Source: Marchantia polymorpha subsp. ruderalis
Taxonomy: Eukaryota > Streptophyta > Marchantiopsida > Marchantiales > Marchantiaceae
Length of the DNA stretch: 64,000 nt
Reading direction: 5' to 3'
NCBI GenBank assembly: GCA_037833965.1
Contig: AP031358.1
Coordinates: forward strand, 18,298,001 to 18,362,000
The notes beneath the pieces were generated by a model. It was not told the DNA's origin. It did not search any database and saw nothing but the letters and a program-made list of their open reading frames with translations. The translations under genes and the position numbers were made by a program. Shown in pieces: positions 9,620-23,196 of this stretch (its first letter is position 1; the number at the start of each line of letters is the position of its first letter).

Positions 9620-12600
9620 TACCTCACCTCTCCTCTCCTTCCAATTCTCGTCACGACAAATCGATCGATAAATTGCTCTCGAGACACTCTCTCTCTCTCT
9701 TCGCTAAGCTAAAAGGTCACACGGGGCCTCATCAGTGCGGACGGGATTAAGTAGCACGGGCGATTCCGAATCTTCCCCCGCCAAATCTGGACCCTTGATC
9801 CACAAGCTTCACCGAGCGCTGCTCCTCGCTTTGTCGTCACGCTTGCTTCCAGCACCGCGCGAAGCGCAGGCCTTAGCGCTTCCTCCGTTTCCTCTCGCTC
9901 AAGTCTAAGCTCCCTGCGTTTCCTGAACTTCGGACCTCGGGCTGTACTCACACGTCTGCGTTTCTTGACTTAAGATAATGGGCTTTCCTTGGATTCCTGC
10001 CCACGCTTCCAGGTCAGCGAACTCTCGCGGCGTCCACGTGTACAGCCGGCTGCTGTTATTAGTAACCGAGGCCCCCCGAGGTGCTCGCTCCCTGATGGGA
10101 CTGGATTCCCGATGGGAGGGTCCACTTGTACCCCACGACCCCATTTTTACGATACTCGAACCGCGAAGAGACTTCCGCGAACTTAGTCCTAATTAATATC
10201 TTATCGATCCACTGACAGCCTACATTCTTAATTCCTCTGGTCATTAAAGGAAGGGTGCGAATTGATTTTCGTTTCGTTCTCCCGTCTTAACTGAGAGTCC
10301 GGGATGACGCCCTTTTCAGCGGAAGGGACTACCGACCTACCCTTTAACTTCGCCACTTTTCACAACGTGGGAATCTAGTTTGTCACACTTTATTTATGTT
10401 GCGTCTGACTTCATAAATGTTTTAGCTTTGATCGGAACACAAGGGAAACACAATAATCTAGCAAAACGGATGGGAAGTACCCTTCAAGGGTGAAACCTAG
10501 GGCTAGCGTTAGCAAAGACGAGGCATCATAGCACGAATTATTTTCTAACCTCGTGTATCTTATTTAATGACAAGTTAAACCTACCAATAGTGGCATAAAA
10601 CACTCATATATTGGTTTTAGAATTTAATGTTTCTATTGGTAAATGCAAAATTTGATTATACCCTTTTAATAATAATATACATTGGTGTCGGGATTAGATA
10701 TCATTATTGGAAACTGTTAATTAAAAAAAATTGTATAAATGTTTTATCCTGCATTATATATTTCTTAGGACATTTCATAATTATGTTTATTGGTTTCAAA
10801 TTGAACTCATTTGCATATTTGTAGTGTTCAAGGAGATTATTATTAAACATTATAATTACATTTGAATTCAAATTAATACACAACAATGAAACAATTGATG
10901 ATAATACATGTAATGAATTATTTTACTGAAGCCCATAAAAAATGAATTGTTGAGATATATCTTCAAATAAACTTATGACACATTTTGTATAGCTTATAGT
11001 TCTGTACTGTGATCATGATAGTAATTTTTATTTTGAAATTATCACTATTGGATAGCATCGTGTCATTGTTGGTAATAATAACATATCGTTCTTACTAAAC
11101 AGATTTACAAGTTAGAAATTAATGGTTATTAAATTTTAAATCACTAATGAGAGTATGTCACACTTAAAAGTTGACACTATTGGAAGAATGAACTCTGTAT
11201 AGGTGAAGTATAATCTGATTACTTCGAAGCATATGAACGATCATAAGTAAATCTCTTCTAATCTATCGATTGAATTAAATTGTTATAATATGGATTGCAC
11301 AATCCAGTCTAATGCATCAGTTATGCATAACCGAGAAGGCGAGTCATGAATAACTGCAATATTATGTGGGATTCATTCGACTGTTGTTATCCAAGCCTTA
11401 AGAACCAGCGTAACAAATGAGTCTTATAGAAAGGAATGATTTCAAAATAAAACCATTTTTTTTTGGGCAAGGGTGGCTCAATATGGATGTAAAAACGATG
11501 AGAATCATCATCAGCCGAACAAAATACAAAATAAATAAATCGTTAGACACTTAACCGTACTAAGATGAGATTCATTCTTTACTATGTTCCAATAATAAAG
11601 ATCATATGATCTACAAAAGAGTCAGCTAACATGATCACACTCCCAAGTAATAAACTGTTCAATTATCTTTGAAGAGCAATGGAAACTATCTGTCTAAAAT
11701 AAATTGCACGATATTGAACACCATATCAATAAGAATATAAATATAAACACGGACTCACTTTATATATTGTCTCGGTAATTCATGGATGCGAGTCTGGGCA
11801 CACATGCTTCTAATCAGGGTTTCAGGGCATTGCACGCGATGGAAGGCCTGTAAGAGAATGTCTCCAGGGCTTAATAGAATAGACATCTAGTCATCATCCG
11901 TCCCATCAACGACAGTAGGTCAAGGATGTATGCTGCCTGCCTCGTCATATTCTTGATTCTCCGGCGACAACCGACCCAAAAGTTTGAACAGTCCTGAATG
12001 AAATGGAATACGCATGCTTTTGTCATCATGTTGGAAATGAAGGTGAGTTTTTCCAACAGAAATCACAGCTTGCCCAAACTTGGATTCTATCTACAGCGCA
12101 CAGGATAAGAAGAGCGAGCAAGCAAGAGTTATGGTATTTTTTCTGCTACAAAAAAAAACAAACAAACAAAATACCATGGAACCACGAAAATGACTGTTGT
12201 GTGAGCTCCATGTTTGAGTGCTACACGCTTTCTCTCTGTCTCTTTTGTGGTTCAGAAGGCTGTTGGCGCCGATTACGTCGACCGGACGGATTCAGATGCG
12301 CTTCGTGTCGTCCATAATGATTCAGCTGGTGGCTGGCTACACATGCGAACTGTCTTTGGCAGCAGGATCTAGTTTATGAACGACGAGATGGACTAAATTC
12401 TTCGTCTGGTGGTATCCTGCTTTGTATCCCAGAACAAGAGGGCTTCTCATGTTCCTCTTTCCGTTGGTCCATGAGAGGCTGGCTTCAAATTGTGTGAGAT
12501 CTGATTTCCGTATTTTGGGTTTCCTCCCTCTTCAGGGTGACATAGTATCGTTTCTGCTCGACTGCGCTTTGAAAGGCAAGTGTTGAAGGCAACGCGGTGA

Positions 12601-14344
12601 CAGAAAAATTGTAGGGGAACAAATTGGAATGTATAAACACTGTCGGTCTTGTCCACGCTTGGTCACCTCTCGTCTAAATGTTCGCTGGGCTTCGAGGTCG
12701 GCGGGATCGGGGAAGGCAAATTCAAGTCGCTGGGACATGGGAATGCTTTCAGACTCTGGCTGATGTCGGTGCATGTATTCTTCACACCCGTCAGCATTTG
12801 CACTTGGGTGCTCTTGTACATCAGGGAACGGAAGATGGTAGTGTTAGATTAGGACACCTGCATCGTGGACAAGACCGGAATGCATGATGCCACATTCAGC
12901 GTCGAAAGGAGTAGCCTTGCACTTGCCGAGATCCTGATGATATATTATTTTTTTATCATGGTTGCTGTTGTCCACTGTCGTAGCTGCGCAATCATGTGTC
13001 AAGTAACTACCTTCCAAGGGCATGACAAGTGTGCATCAAGGCAGCTGCACATGCAGCGAGAAGTGAACAAAAGAGCACCCCCAATTCAAACTCAACGAAT
13101 TCAACATGTGAACTAGAAAAGAAAATATGTAAGTGTCTGATTTTATTTTAGCCCGTTACTTTGCTCCTAATTCTTCAAGATGGAAGACGAAGATCTCTCC
13201 CCAATTAACATGCATTACCCACATCAATTCACAAGGCGCAGTTTTTAAAGAGTAACGTAATTGGTTTGCTAGAGTGTGAAGGTTAAATTTAACATATACA
13301 TCACTCGTCGCAAAATGAGTCTCTAATCAAATCAATCCATTTGAGTCTTTCCACCTCTTTCCGTCATTCCTACCTACGCTATCACATTTACATTAGTTAC
13401 CAATATATCACGGGCCTGCTGGAGCTGGACTTCCCGAGAATTACACCTATAATGAGAATTACACGTAAGGTTTCCCTTTGTTGGCTTCATGACAGTCGGG
13501 AGTCAACTCATTGAGTCCGTGATAGGCAAGTAATTATATGCATCTCTCATATTATGCAGCAGTTGGCAATATAATCCATTCTCAGCATATTGTATCTGGT
13601 TTTAGACGATGGGTTTCAATTGCGGCAAAGAGAGCACTAACCAGTCCTGTCCACACTGGATTAACCAAAACACGTGATACAATTTAATATGAAATGCTAT
13701 CATTCGTATGTAACATTATCAAAGACTCAATTATTCTGTTAGATACTATATTATACCATAGACTAGGTGGCCCAGCCCAGGTTAACATTAGATGTCTTCA
13801 TGTGAGGCTTTAGAGTATATTCTTCTTGCGAGTTTAGTTGGATAGACTTATTAAGTTTAATTAACTTTACATGGGACCATCAATTTCTCACCTCAGTTGC
13901 ATTGTACATGGCGAACCAGAAAAGTAGCCTGCTCGTGAGTCTATGCTGAAAGATCGGAGGCAGGTATCTCCAAACAAGCAGCGTCTAAGTCAGCTCGGCA
14001 AAGGGATTGGGTTAAGACAATTGACAGTTTCCGTTTACAAATTGAAGGAATTCCGGACGACCGTGCAAGCACTTCGGTCACGGCAATAAACCCGTACATT
14101 GTGATAATTTGATGGTCCCCATAAAATTGCAAGTGAAGAACGGAATTCTCCGTGATTGATCGCATTCAGTTGATGTCCTGCCCAGAAAGTGGAAGACGAG
14201 AAGCACACAACTACAACTCTTCCTACAGACTGCGCGTGTTGGAAACGTAATTCGTAAAAGCTAGTACATTTCAGAAGTGAAATTTATATTTGTGGAATGA
14301 ACGTGAACGACAAAGATTGATCACTTGAAAAAGCTGTAACGTCT
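9620..14344. other. Intergenic region, no gene recognised
   Basis: 9620-10200 is GC-richer and probably the promoter and leader of the protease. 10400-11800 is strongly AT-rich. 11800-13100 has mixed composition with several short open frames on both strands; none shows a recognisable domain. 13100-14344 is non-coding, and its right end probably contains the 3' untranslated region of the SET gene. Confidence 0.35.
9686..9702. repeat. CT/GA microsatellite upstream of the protease gene
   Basis: A (CT)n run that reads as GAGA on the coding strand, about 70-85 bp before the protease ATG. GAGA tracts are common near plant transcription starts; a regulatory role is only inferred. Confidence 0.6.
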
Positions 14345-17300
14345 TCAGCCAAACCCCTTGCCTTTTCTTGCTTTGACTTCCTGACCCACCTTCGAGTCAG
14401 GCTTCAAAGAATTTAATCTATCCATCACTTTTTCGACTGTATCGAGCAACATCTGCTTCTTTTCCAGTCGGTATCCCATAGTGAGCTGCTGATTGCTAGA
14501 ATGTTCTAAAGTTCCCAACGATGCCCTATCTTGCTCTACAGTTGTTGCAAAGGAACGTGTGAGCACCAAGGCGGAAAGCGCTGCCAAGGTACGAAGAACG
14601 TTTCGTTCATTTGCAAATCCAAGAGGAGGCTTCGAACCCCACTGCTGCAGCTGCTCCAAGTCTTGGTGGCGAAGTTCGGATACATCAGCAGCATAGAGTA
14701 TTCTCAGAGCAGCAAGTAATCGACCTTCTACAATATCAGGGCCTCCTAAAGTCACCTGCATGTTGGAAGTTGACCTCATTAGCATTTACCTCAATCCCAT
14801 CAAGACTACCCCATCCATTTCAACGTGAAAAAGGGACACCAACACCATATCGAGCCGTTTTTACAAACGAAAAAAGTAAGAACCAAAGGTAACAAACGAA
14901 TCGAACGACTCAGTTGCAGAGTTATAATTAAGGATACAACACTGGCATGTCTCCCAATAGTACGATCGTTCAGCCGATAGAAATGGATTCATGATCGCAA
15001 TGTCGTTGAGACAAATGAGCTCACCACGAGAATCCTTACAAACAGATATATAAGCGATAGGCGCAGCTCACTTTACTGAGCCTGAACTTCACAGAGTGTC
15101 AGAATATACGCACCATAAGCGATGCTCCAGCACCTTGAAGGCGGAGTTGAGCGAGGAGAGCTTGTTGCCATGGTGCAGGAGAGGTGAAAGACTGTGGTCC
15201 TTGGCTACTCAAACCACCCGCCATGCGTGCCACATCCAGAAGAGATGGATCATATTTCAGTTCGACACGATCGTGGGGGTTCTCCGAAACGACGAAGCCG
15301 TAATCCAAGAGTAAGTAGTCATTACTTAGTGCGCCGTAGGTCAGTGATAGTGGCATACCCTTTTCCAAAGACGATTCTGCCACGACCTTCAAAATTAATG
15401 GTCCCAGATGTTCAGCATAAAGTCGTTATTTCTAACCAAAGGAACCATTTCTCAGATAAGGTTTATCTGATACATGCTAAGATATTGAGATGTCAAGAAA
15501 TCAGCAAAAGTAACTGAAAAATTACATTTCTCAAACGAGAAACGGCATCTACTAGAAGTTAGGTAACGTAAATATCACATTAGTTGTCGAGATCTTTATG
15601 TGACAGATGTAAAAGATTGAGCACACCTCAACAGCCAAAAAGACGCATCTAACTGCATCCTACAAGCTCAGAGTAGATCATGAAGTTTTGAAGAATGACT
15701 CGACGCAGATCATCATCAAATTCTTCTGTGAGTACATAGGGTAGTACCTGGAATAGAAAGTCTGTATTGTCTGGCGTCGGAATCTGCTCGAGACGCGCAT
15801 TGGGAGAAAAACTGTGATTGCACATGTCAATAAGCGGCAACAGGACTCTTTCTGAATCCCCAGCGCTATTCTGTAATCGAAACGCCCTGCTGGAAACAGC
15901 AGACATCGCCCAGCCTAGGGCACCTCCATCCACTTGCTGCCCACCAAAAGGATGTTTCTCCTCCGGACATGTTTCCAACACTGCGGGAATGTCCTTTGAT
16001 GAGATTTGATAAAGAACCTGACACCTCTTTTTCACCTACAGGATTAACCATATAATGAATCAAACCTCAAACACCAAAAGTTGATTGTCTGTAACAAAAG
16101 ATCGCTGTATGCACCAGCGGCCAAAAACCTTGAACATAGGGTAGATTATTATGTACAGAGCTTGCTAAAATCCTCCTCGTCTAAGAATAGATGAAAGGTT
16201 CACTTTCACCTCTGCGATCTACAAAAGCAGGTAATAGCATCATACCACAAATATTCTTGAAACGGATTGCTTCTTGCATTTGCTTGAATCTAAACGGTCT
16301 GAACTTCCAGGCCACAAAGATGAAATTTGACACAAAGATTCAGGGCAAATGATTATATACGCCTCGCGAGTATCTGGAGCACGGTAGCAGCTGAGTAGAG
16401 TGTACCTGGTGAATCAAAGGTGGGTACTGGAGACTTGCGATCTCCTCTCCAGAAAAGAAAATTGGTGTCTGAAACCGTTGAGGAAGAAGGCTGATGTAAG
16501 GCCACCAAAATGAGTTCTCCTTCGCCTTCTCGTTCAGCAATTTCAGACCCAGTTTTAAGGACCATAACTCCTCTGCCACATCAGCTCCACCCGGTATCCG
16601 TATTCACTCCTTTTGATCGACGGGGGAGTTACCAACACTAGTTTACATCACACACAAAAAAACAGACAGTAACCAGACCAGTCCCTTCCTCTTTAGCTTT
16701 ACACATTGTCAACAGACACTGCTTCCAAATAATCAGAATGCACTCACTCTTTATCAGACCTCCCATGAATCGCATGAAAATCTTGGGAAAATAAAAAAAA
16801 GAACGTTTTATAGACCGACCAGCAGAGAATATAGTAGTGATCTAGGGTTTCCGGTTGATTTGATTGTTGCCCCAAATGAAGGAGATGAAGAATTAATGAT
16901 TTTCTTGATTGAGGGACGAAATTGTCGGCTGAGTTGCCTACTGATGAGCTGCTCGACACTTGTCACTGCAAATTCCAAATCTCGACTTGACAATCTGTTC
17001 TCTTCTATAATCCATTCCTTGAGAATTGTGATGAGAAGAAAGGGTCCACTATGACTTCACTTTTCACAGGTTATCGCAGCGGAAAATTGACGAAAAACAA
17101 TCATGGACACGAGATTCATAGACAACAACCTGGCACACGATTGGCGATGGTTTGAAGCGTCTCGTCGGCCGGACAATTGGCATCACCGGAGCGCATTCCC
17201 AGCTGCAGACGCGAGGGCAGACGAATGAGCGTCTGCCCGCGCGGGATCCACTGCGAAGCGAGCAATCCGAGCCCGGACTGTCCGTCTTGACTCAATTCGA

Positions 17301-17454
17301 TCCCGGGGGAAACATAGCCTCCGTGCTTCTCGACCCATTGGCGGAGGTCGGGCGTCTGCAAGGCTCGCGCTCCGTGGCAGAACCTGCCGGTGCACCACGG
17401 CCGCGCAGATGGCAGAGGACAGCCCAAGCGCCTCGCCATGGCCATCGTCTCCAT
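14345..17454 (-). CDS. SET-domain protein of the Rubisco LSMT / SETD3 family
   Basis: Five minus-strand exons: 17454-17130, 16572-16406, 16035-15664, 15386-15114 and 14755-14345. All are bounded by GT/AG, and together they give one open frame of 515 codons. The N terminus (METMAMARRLG...) is rich in Arg, Ala and Ser and could be an organellar targeting peptide. The SET domain is split by a helical insert, as in this family: GLGLLASQWIPRGQTLIRLP begins it. Then come LWSLKLGLKLL and FWWPYISLLP, DMCNHSF (234-240), and YGALSNDYLLLDYGF (305-319) with the S-adenosylmethionine and lysine-pocket residues. The C-terminal Rubisco-LSMT substrate-binding region starts at VTLGGPD in the last exon. It resembles the plant subgroup around Arabidopsis At3g07670 (recalled, not searched). 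It probably methylates lysine on a chloroplast protein; the substrate is unknown. No defects are seen. Confidence 0.92.
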
Positions 17455-18539
17455 TTTCTCTCGTCGCCTCGAAGATCCGAGGCACGCACACCGGCTTCCC
17501 CTGCCTCACCCCCGAAATCCAAACCTCCGCCGGGGCCTGAGCATGAAGTCGCGTCTCTAGTATGTCCGGAGCCTTGCTTGTACGTTAGGCTCTCGATGAC
17601 CTGTCACCTACAAAATGAACTCGAACGAGAACAAACACAAAGCTTCCTTATGAAATTGTTTGACAGTTTGCAGATATTTGTGTGAAAGTTCATCAATTCT
17701 ACGTTGGGTTCCCGATAGCCTGTCACACAAGGATAATTCAACACAGACAGACAAATACAAATTTAATTTTTGAGTTTTGTTTTTTTTCTTTCTTGTTTGT
17801 ACTGTACTTAAAAAATGTGGATATATAAATAACGATTTAATCCAGTCAAGTCATATTGTAATTTGTCAATTTTTTTTATCACTATCAATTTTAATTTCCA
17901 TATCGTCTCCATTACCCTATAACGACTGAAGAGTAAGGTAAAATACATTTCTTCTGTTAGTTTTCTTACATCTTTCGGAAGAATTAGCTGGATTTAGAAA
18001 TAAGATAATATATTTCCTCGTTTCTAATTGTACATTCTACTTGAACTGAATAATAATGTAACTCTGACTATGAATATATATCTTGTGAAATTCACCAGAT
18101 TGTGTAAACCAATGATGCTACTGTGGAAAATGAATCTATTTGTAAGTAGCAAAATATTTGAAGTATTTTAAATCTATTTGATAATTCAAAATATGCTGGA
18201 TACGTTAAAGTAGTCTTGACATTGAGATTGTTGTATGTTTGTGTTGTACGCTATTGATTGTTACAAATGTACATTTCGAGTTATTTTAGAAAACTAGATA
18301 TCTCAGTGTTGACCAAAGCTTGAAATTTAGGTGGCGAATTCACATCTGTTATTCTTTTATTAGTTTCCAAGTTAAAGAAATAAGTATTTTCCTAAAAATT
18401 CAAGGCAATCTATGCAGTTTTTTATTTGCTATTCAATTTAATTTAAAACCCACATCATCAAGATTTTCTATACTTTTATAATTGTGGAGTAGTATATAGG
18501 AATGGAACGAGGTATATTGTACTAGTGTATTACTGGTTC
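17455..18539. other. Upstream region of the SET gene and AT-rich spacer
   Basis: 17455-17600 is the likely leader and promoter of the SET gene. 17700-18540 is very AT-rich and shows no coding signal on either strand. Confidence 0.4.
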
Positions 18540-18890
18540 GTAAGAAGAGTGAGGGAGAGATACAGCAGTAGGGCAACAAATGGGACGGCGAACGTTGTTC
18601 CTTAGAGAAACTACGTCCCAGTAGTCGGAAAGCACCGTAAGCTTGCGAAGCACCTAAGCCAACCTCGCTCCTAACAACTACGTGCAGTAATTGGACAGCA
18701 CCGTAAGCGATGACCAGGGCAATGAAAGGAAACAGCCAACCTCGTTCTACAGAACAACTACGTCCAGTAATTGGAAAGACCGTGAGCGATGACGTGGGGC
18801 AGAGGGAGCAAACAGCGAACGTCGTTCTGGAGTGGAACTACGTCCAGTGGTTCGAAAGCACTGTGAGCCATGCGTGAGCTGGGACATTGG
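18540..18890. repeat. Degenerate ~80-bp tandem repeat upstream of the PAP gene
   Basis: Repeat units begin with aactacgtccagtaattgga or close variants at 18609, 18676, 18756 and 18836 (spacings 67, 80, 80). Each is followed by cacc/accgtgagcgatga and a block like aacagcgaacgtcgttct. A partial unit precedes the first, with the same agcgaacgt-ttgttc end near 18585. The array ends about 290 bp before the phosphatase ATG, so it lies in that gene's promoter or leader. Confidence 0.8.
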
Positions 18891-19173
18891 GAGGAAATTC
18901 CGAGCACCGCGCAGCGCTGCGGAAGGCGCATTTCCAGGAGGAGGAATGGAATGTGGGCGACGATGTGCGATGTCAGCGTCGCAGGCTTCATGTCTTCAGC
19001 GAAGTGCGTTGTTGCGAAGGTGGAATTGGTGTCTTGGCTGTTTGCGATTTGGAAGTAGAAGCGACGGCAATGTGACAGTGCGGGCTTTCTAGGAGGAATT
19101 TCTAGACGAGCGACAATCTCGACAAGAGGCGTCGTCCAGGGTAGCGGGATTGTGTTCAATTCTACCTCCAGCT

Positions 19174-21438
19174 ATGATTGTCCCCATGGGGATACGGGCT
19201 GCTTGTAGTTTTTTCGTTCTCTCGTTGTGGATTTTTCGAGCATGCGTTCTCGTTTCGGGGGCCGACACGGTGCTTCGATTCAATGGTGAATCCACCTTCA
19301 AAATCTTGCAGGTAATTGCCCGTGTTTAATATTACTGCTCTCGACACGTTGAAGTCTGTGTATAGACAGTAATTGACATGAATGAGCATTGCAGTCGTAA
19401 TTGGTCTTTTCATACCCGCGAAGAAGATCTAATTTTGTAGTTGAACTCTTCGTCGATGTTGATGTCTTGGATTTGGGCAAGGTTTTTGAAGAAAATTTTC
19501 TCGACTGGATTTTTACACCGCACGTTTTTCTATCAGGTAGCCGACATGCATTACGGGAATGGTGCAACAACGCCGTGCAGTGACATTAAGTCTTCGGAAA
19601 TGCCGTACTGCTCCGATCTGAATACCACGGCATTTGTCCGCCGAATGATCCAGAAAGAAGCTCCTGACTTGATTGTTTACACAGGTATGCAATTGGCTTA
19701 ACAATTGCTTTGGGTTTAGAAGGATTTTGTTTCCATGTTCAAGAACCCCTAGGAAGATAAGCACGACGGTACCCCGACCGGAACCACATCTGCACACCTA
19801 TACACTTTGCACTGTGGAGGTTGCCCTACCCACACTCGAATACAACCGACAAACACGAGTATTGTATCAAAGCTGATGTGCGCTAACTACATAGGACGCT
19901 TATGTTTGTATGCACATGTTTGGCAGGGTGTTCATTACACATAAATAAGTTCCTATTTGATGGAGACTTTTCTTCTTTTGATCCAGTGGATTCTGATTTG
20001 AGCAGAAGAAAATAACCCCGTGGAAACTGTTGATTACATAGGTGACAACATCGACTGGGGGGCTTCAGATGCTAAAACATCTATGGACGCAGCCTTTGCA
20101 CCAGCTATAGAATCAAACATACCATGGGCTGCTATTCTCGGAAATCATGATGTGGATTCTAATCTTCCTCGGCCTCACTTGATGGAATACATATCTCAAA
20201 TGAAGAATTCCTTGGCCAAAGTCCTCGACCCTCAAGCTGCGGGGGTCCACGGTTGGGGTAATTATTACCTGTCAGTGTTCGGATCATCTGCAACGCCAAC
20301 GGAGAACACAAGTTTGCTAAATCTGTACTTCCTGGATAGTGGAGACAACTCAAAGCTGCCAGAAATAAGGGGCTACGACTGGATACGGAGAAGTCAACAG
20401 ACTTGGTTTTCCAGCCTCTCACAGCAGCTTCGGGTCTGCATTTTCTCCCTTTCGTTTCAATAAGTGCATTATACGAAGTACACACTGCTTGTGATCTACC
20501 TAGCCCAGTGAATTTGAGCCTCCAGTTTCAGGTTTTGGAAGTCAAGGGGAGAATGTGATGCATGGAGACTTAACTGTAAGCTAGTTTCCAGTCTGGCATT
20601 AGCAGCAAAACATGAAACAGGAAACTTTGGAGATTCCTCTCGTCTTCGAGGATGCTCACATGTCTAGATTTTCAACACAGTGGGAAAGTTCTCCCGACGG
20701 ACGGGCTAGTCTCACCTGGATAGTACCAATCAACTCTACCTTGTAGAATTATTCCTCTCAAGTCTTTTGACGGTTTATCTGTCTCTGTTTCAGATGGCCT
20801 CACCTGCCCCAGCTTTGGCGTTTTTCCACATTCCGATCCCGGAATATGATACCATTCTATACCGCGATCAAGTTACAGGTCGCCAGCTGGAAGATGTGTA
20901 CTCGGCACCAATTAATTCAGGATTTTTTTCCACTCTACTGGAATCTGGAGACGTTCAGGCCACCTTTGTTGGACACGATCACTTGAACGATTATTGTGGG
21001 AAGCTGATGGGAGTAAATTTGTGTTACGGAGGAGGAACTGGGTACCACGCGTATGGCAGGGTGGGTGTTCCTCGACGGGCTAGAGTTATCTTCGCCAATC
21101 TAAACGAACCGCAAGGTCGAAGTCTTAATATTTCAACTTGGAAGCGGCTCGACGATTCAGATATGACGAAAATAGATGTGCAATTGCTTTATAGTAAGGC
21201 AACTGACGTCCGATCGCCAGTTAGAACTTTTGCCTACCGCAAAGGATGTTCATGGCCCTGGAGTCCTTTTAAATATCCCCAGGGTAAGTGTTTCTTCTGG
21301 TCTTCGGTCATCTACACGGGTGTAGTCACGTTGCTGAGTATATTTGCCTTCTTTTCTGGCTTTCTGTTCCATAGATACCGACACAAATCATCCCTAGCTT
21401 ATAAGCCGTTGAATTCAGAGAATAAAGACAAAGAGTAG
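19174..21438 (+). CDS. Purple acid phosphatase (PAP28/29-like) with C-terminal membrane segment
   Basis: Four exons (19174-19311, 19537-19684, 20042-20433, 20794-21438) join in frame to 440 residues. This is a dinuclear-metal calcineurin-like phosphoesterase, expected to hydrolyse phosphate monoesters outside the cytosol. The N terminus has a signal peptide or anchor (~8-28). Metal-ligand motifs appear in order: FKILQVADMHYG (D49, H51), YTGDN (D97), GNHD (129-132), FFHIPIPE (H238) and VGHDH (286-289). This is the PAP subclass of ~400-residue single-domain proteins such as Arabidopsis PAP14/16/28/29. Beyond the domain, residues ~393-417 form a strong hydrophobic segment followed by a basic tail (HRYRHK). 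This suggests a membrane-anchored C terminus, an extension I do not recall from the Arabidopsis members. The start codon is the first ATG before the signal peptide; another Met lies four codons on. Confidence 0.92.
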
Positions 21439-22935
21439 AGCAAGAAACTTTTTACGTCTAATTGTCCGTAGAGCAAAGAAAGCAATTTGTACGTAGGTCA
21501 TAATTCGGAATAGCGAATACTCTTAGAGGATCACTTTTTCTAACCTTTAAAGAATTATACTAGAGTTTCAGATTAGTGAGTAGATATTGACCGTAGCCTG
21601 CTAGGCTCAAGGTCGGTCTCACCTTCAGCTATCAATCAAGAACCAGTGTCTTTTGTGTATATCAACCATTTCCAGGCCTCAAGGTGTGAACCTATCTTCT
21701 CGACAATGAAGCAAAAAGGCTGTTTCACTGTAACACAATCAAGTTAAAATAATTTGCCTGAGCGGTAAAGACCCTGCATTTTTTGAGTACTTGATCTTGT
21801 TTGAGAAGAATGTGATGGTGATCAATGGATTCTCTTTGCTTTTGACCTCTCATAACGTATTGGATAGAAAAGCTTCGTTCTTCCGCGTACATTGAGACTC
21901 CAAAATCTGGCACTTGCTTGTTTCTTCCACTTTAGTACCTTACCAGTTTGTACGGAAGTTTTGAAGCGCATTCGTGATCTATCCCGTAGCGTCAGCTGCC
22001 AACTGTTGTCCTGTGTACCATCAGCGAGATCTCTATGCAGCACTTGGCTGTTGGTTGTTCCCTGGTTCATCCTCTTGAAGTTACTGTAATTTTGTAAGGT
22101 TGTACCGACTGGATGTTCTATGCTAGTGTGAAGTGATTTCGTCTCTTGGAAGAATCTATGAACGACAAAATCACTTGCCAGAAACACTGTGCTCGAACAT
22201 TGCCGTGAAGGCCTTCTAGCATGAGGACATCGAAGACAGAAAGTAGCGGAAGCATACTTTACGTCGACCTTTTTTTGCCGACTTTTCACATCCATTGTGA
22301 AATCGCGAATCATTCAGAGGTTCAATAAATCTTGAACGAGAGGTGACGAGCAGGCTCTGACTTGGTTCTTGCTCCCTACAAAGTTCAAGAACAAGGAGAC
22401 GGCCGAAGATGTTTGCTTGATAGTGAGAGAGGGTGGACCAGTTAGCATTCGACTTGAACACAATCGGTATGCTGGACTAGAATGTGACTTACATAAAGTT
22501 CGACCCTGTGCACAACTTCACGTCAGTTGAACTTTGCCATGCATCCTTCTGTAACTTTAGCTAGTGAAGGCAGCATACTGACAAGCATTGATTGTAAAGG
22601 ACATCAGTCAACTGATTACTCTTGAACCTCGATTGCGACCTCGGACATTTTCCAATTTACCCTCTGCATCAGAAGTTTCTTTTTGGTCCAAAATGCATCA
22701 GCGTACAAATTGCACTCCTTTGGTACTACAACCTTTCAAACCTTCAAATCCTTCAAAGTTTTTACTCTCAATGGTCTTGACGTCGATAGTTTCAAGGGGT
22801 CGGCACTTTCTGGGACTAGCGCTAGATCTGAACCAGTATAACATGGTGAAACAGAAGGAAATCAACCCATCAGTGTCCTCGAACAGTGCATGACCTACGA
22901 TCAAAATTGGGCTGTCTAATCTACAGCTATGATCC
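21439..22935. other. Spacer 3' of PAP, no gene recognised
   Basis: Contains the PAP 3' untranslated region. A 163-codon minus-strand open frame (21822-22313) has no recognisable domain and irregular composition, so it is not called a gene. Nothing else is seen. Confidence 0.35.
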
Positions 22936-23196
22936 TCAGATTGTACTATTTAAAAATCCTCCAAGAAAGAGAACTATCAAACCAACGACTAGGAAAGGGC
23001 CCAAGACAGTAAGGAATACTCCAATCATCACCGCCACGTAGAACACACCAAGTCCGAAAACCATGGGTGGAAGAAGTGTCTTCCCAGCAACAATGTCATA
23101 AGAATCTCCTCCACGAGTTTCACCGCCTGCATCTCCTACACCTTGACTGAGAAGGAAAATAGGAATCAAGAGTGCGATTACTCCAAGGGCAAGCAT
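22936..23196 (-). CDS. Small hydrophobic protein, two predicted membrane segments
   Basis: An 86-residue open frame from ATG at 23196 that I do not recognise. Residues ~1-20 (LALGVIALLIPIFLL) form a first membrane segment. A hydrophilic glycine/aspartate-rich loop (GDAGGETRGGDSYD) follows, then two closely spaced hydrophobic stretches (VFGLGVFYVAVMIGVFL, then GPFLVVGLIVLFLGGFL) that make a second hairpin. An in-frame TGA lies 24 bp upstream, so the ATG or a spliced exon must start it; an AG directly after that TGA could be an acceptor. An overlapping frame upstream (23368-23120) begins with a basic, transit-peptide-like sequence. The real protein could therefore be longer, joined by splicing or interrupted by an indel. 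Composition suggests an organelle or endomembrane protein. Function is unknown. Confidence 0.5.
   Translation of the reverse strand: MLALGVIALLIPIFLLSQGVGDAGGETRGGDSYDIVAGKTLLPPMVFGLGVFYVAVMIGVFLTVLGPFLVVGLIVLFLGGFLNSTI

Noticed and set aside
21822..22313. 163-codon minus-strand open frame
   Set aside because: No recognisable domain, odd composition, no supporting splice or family evidence.
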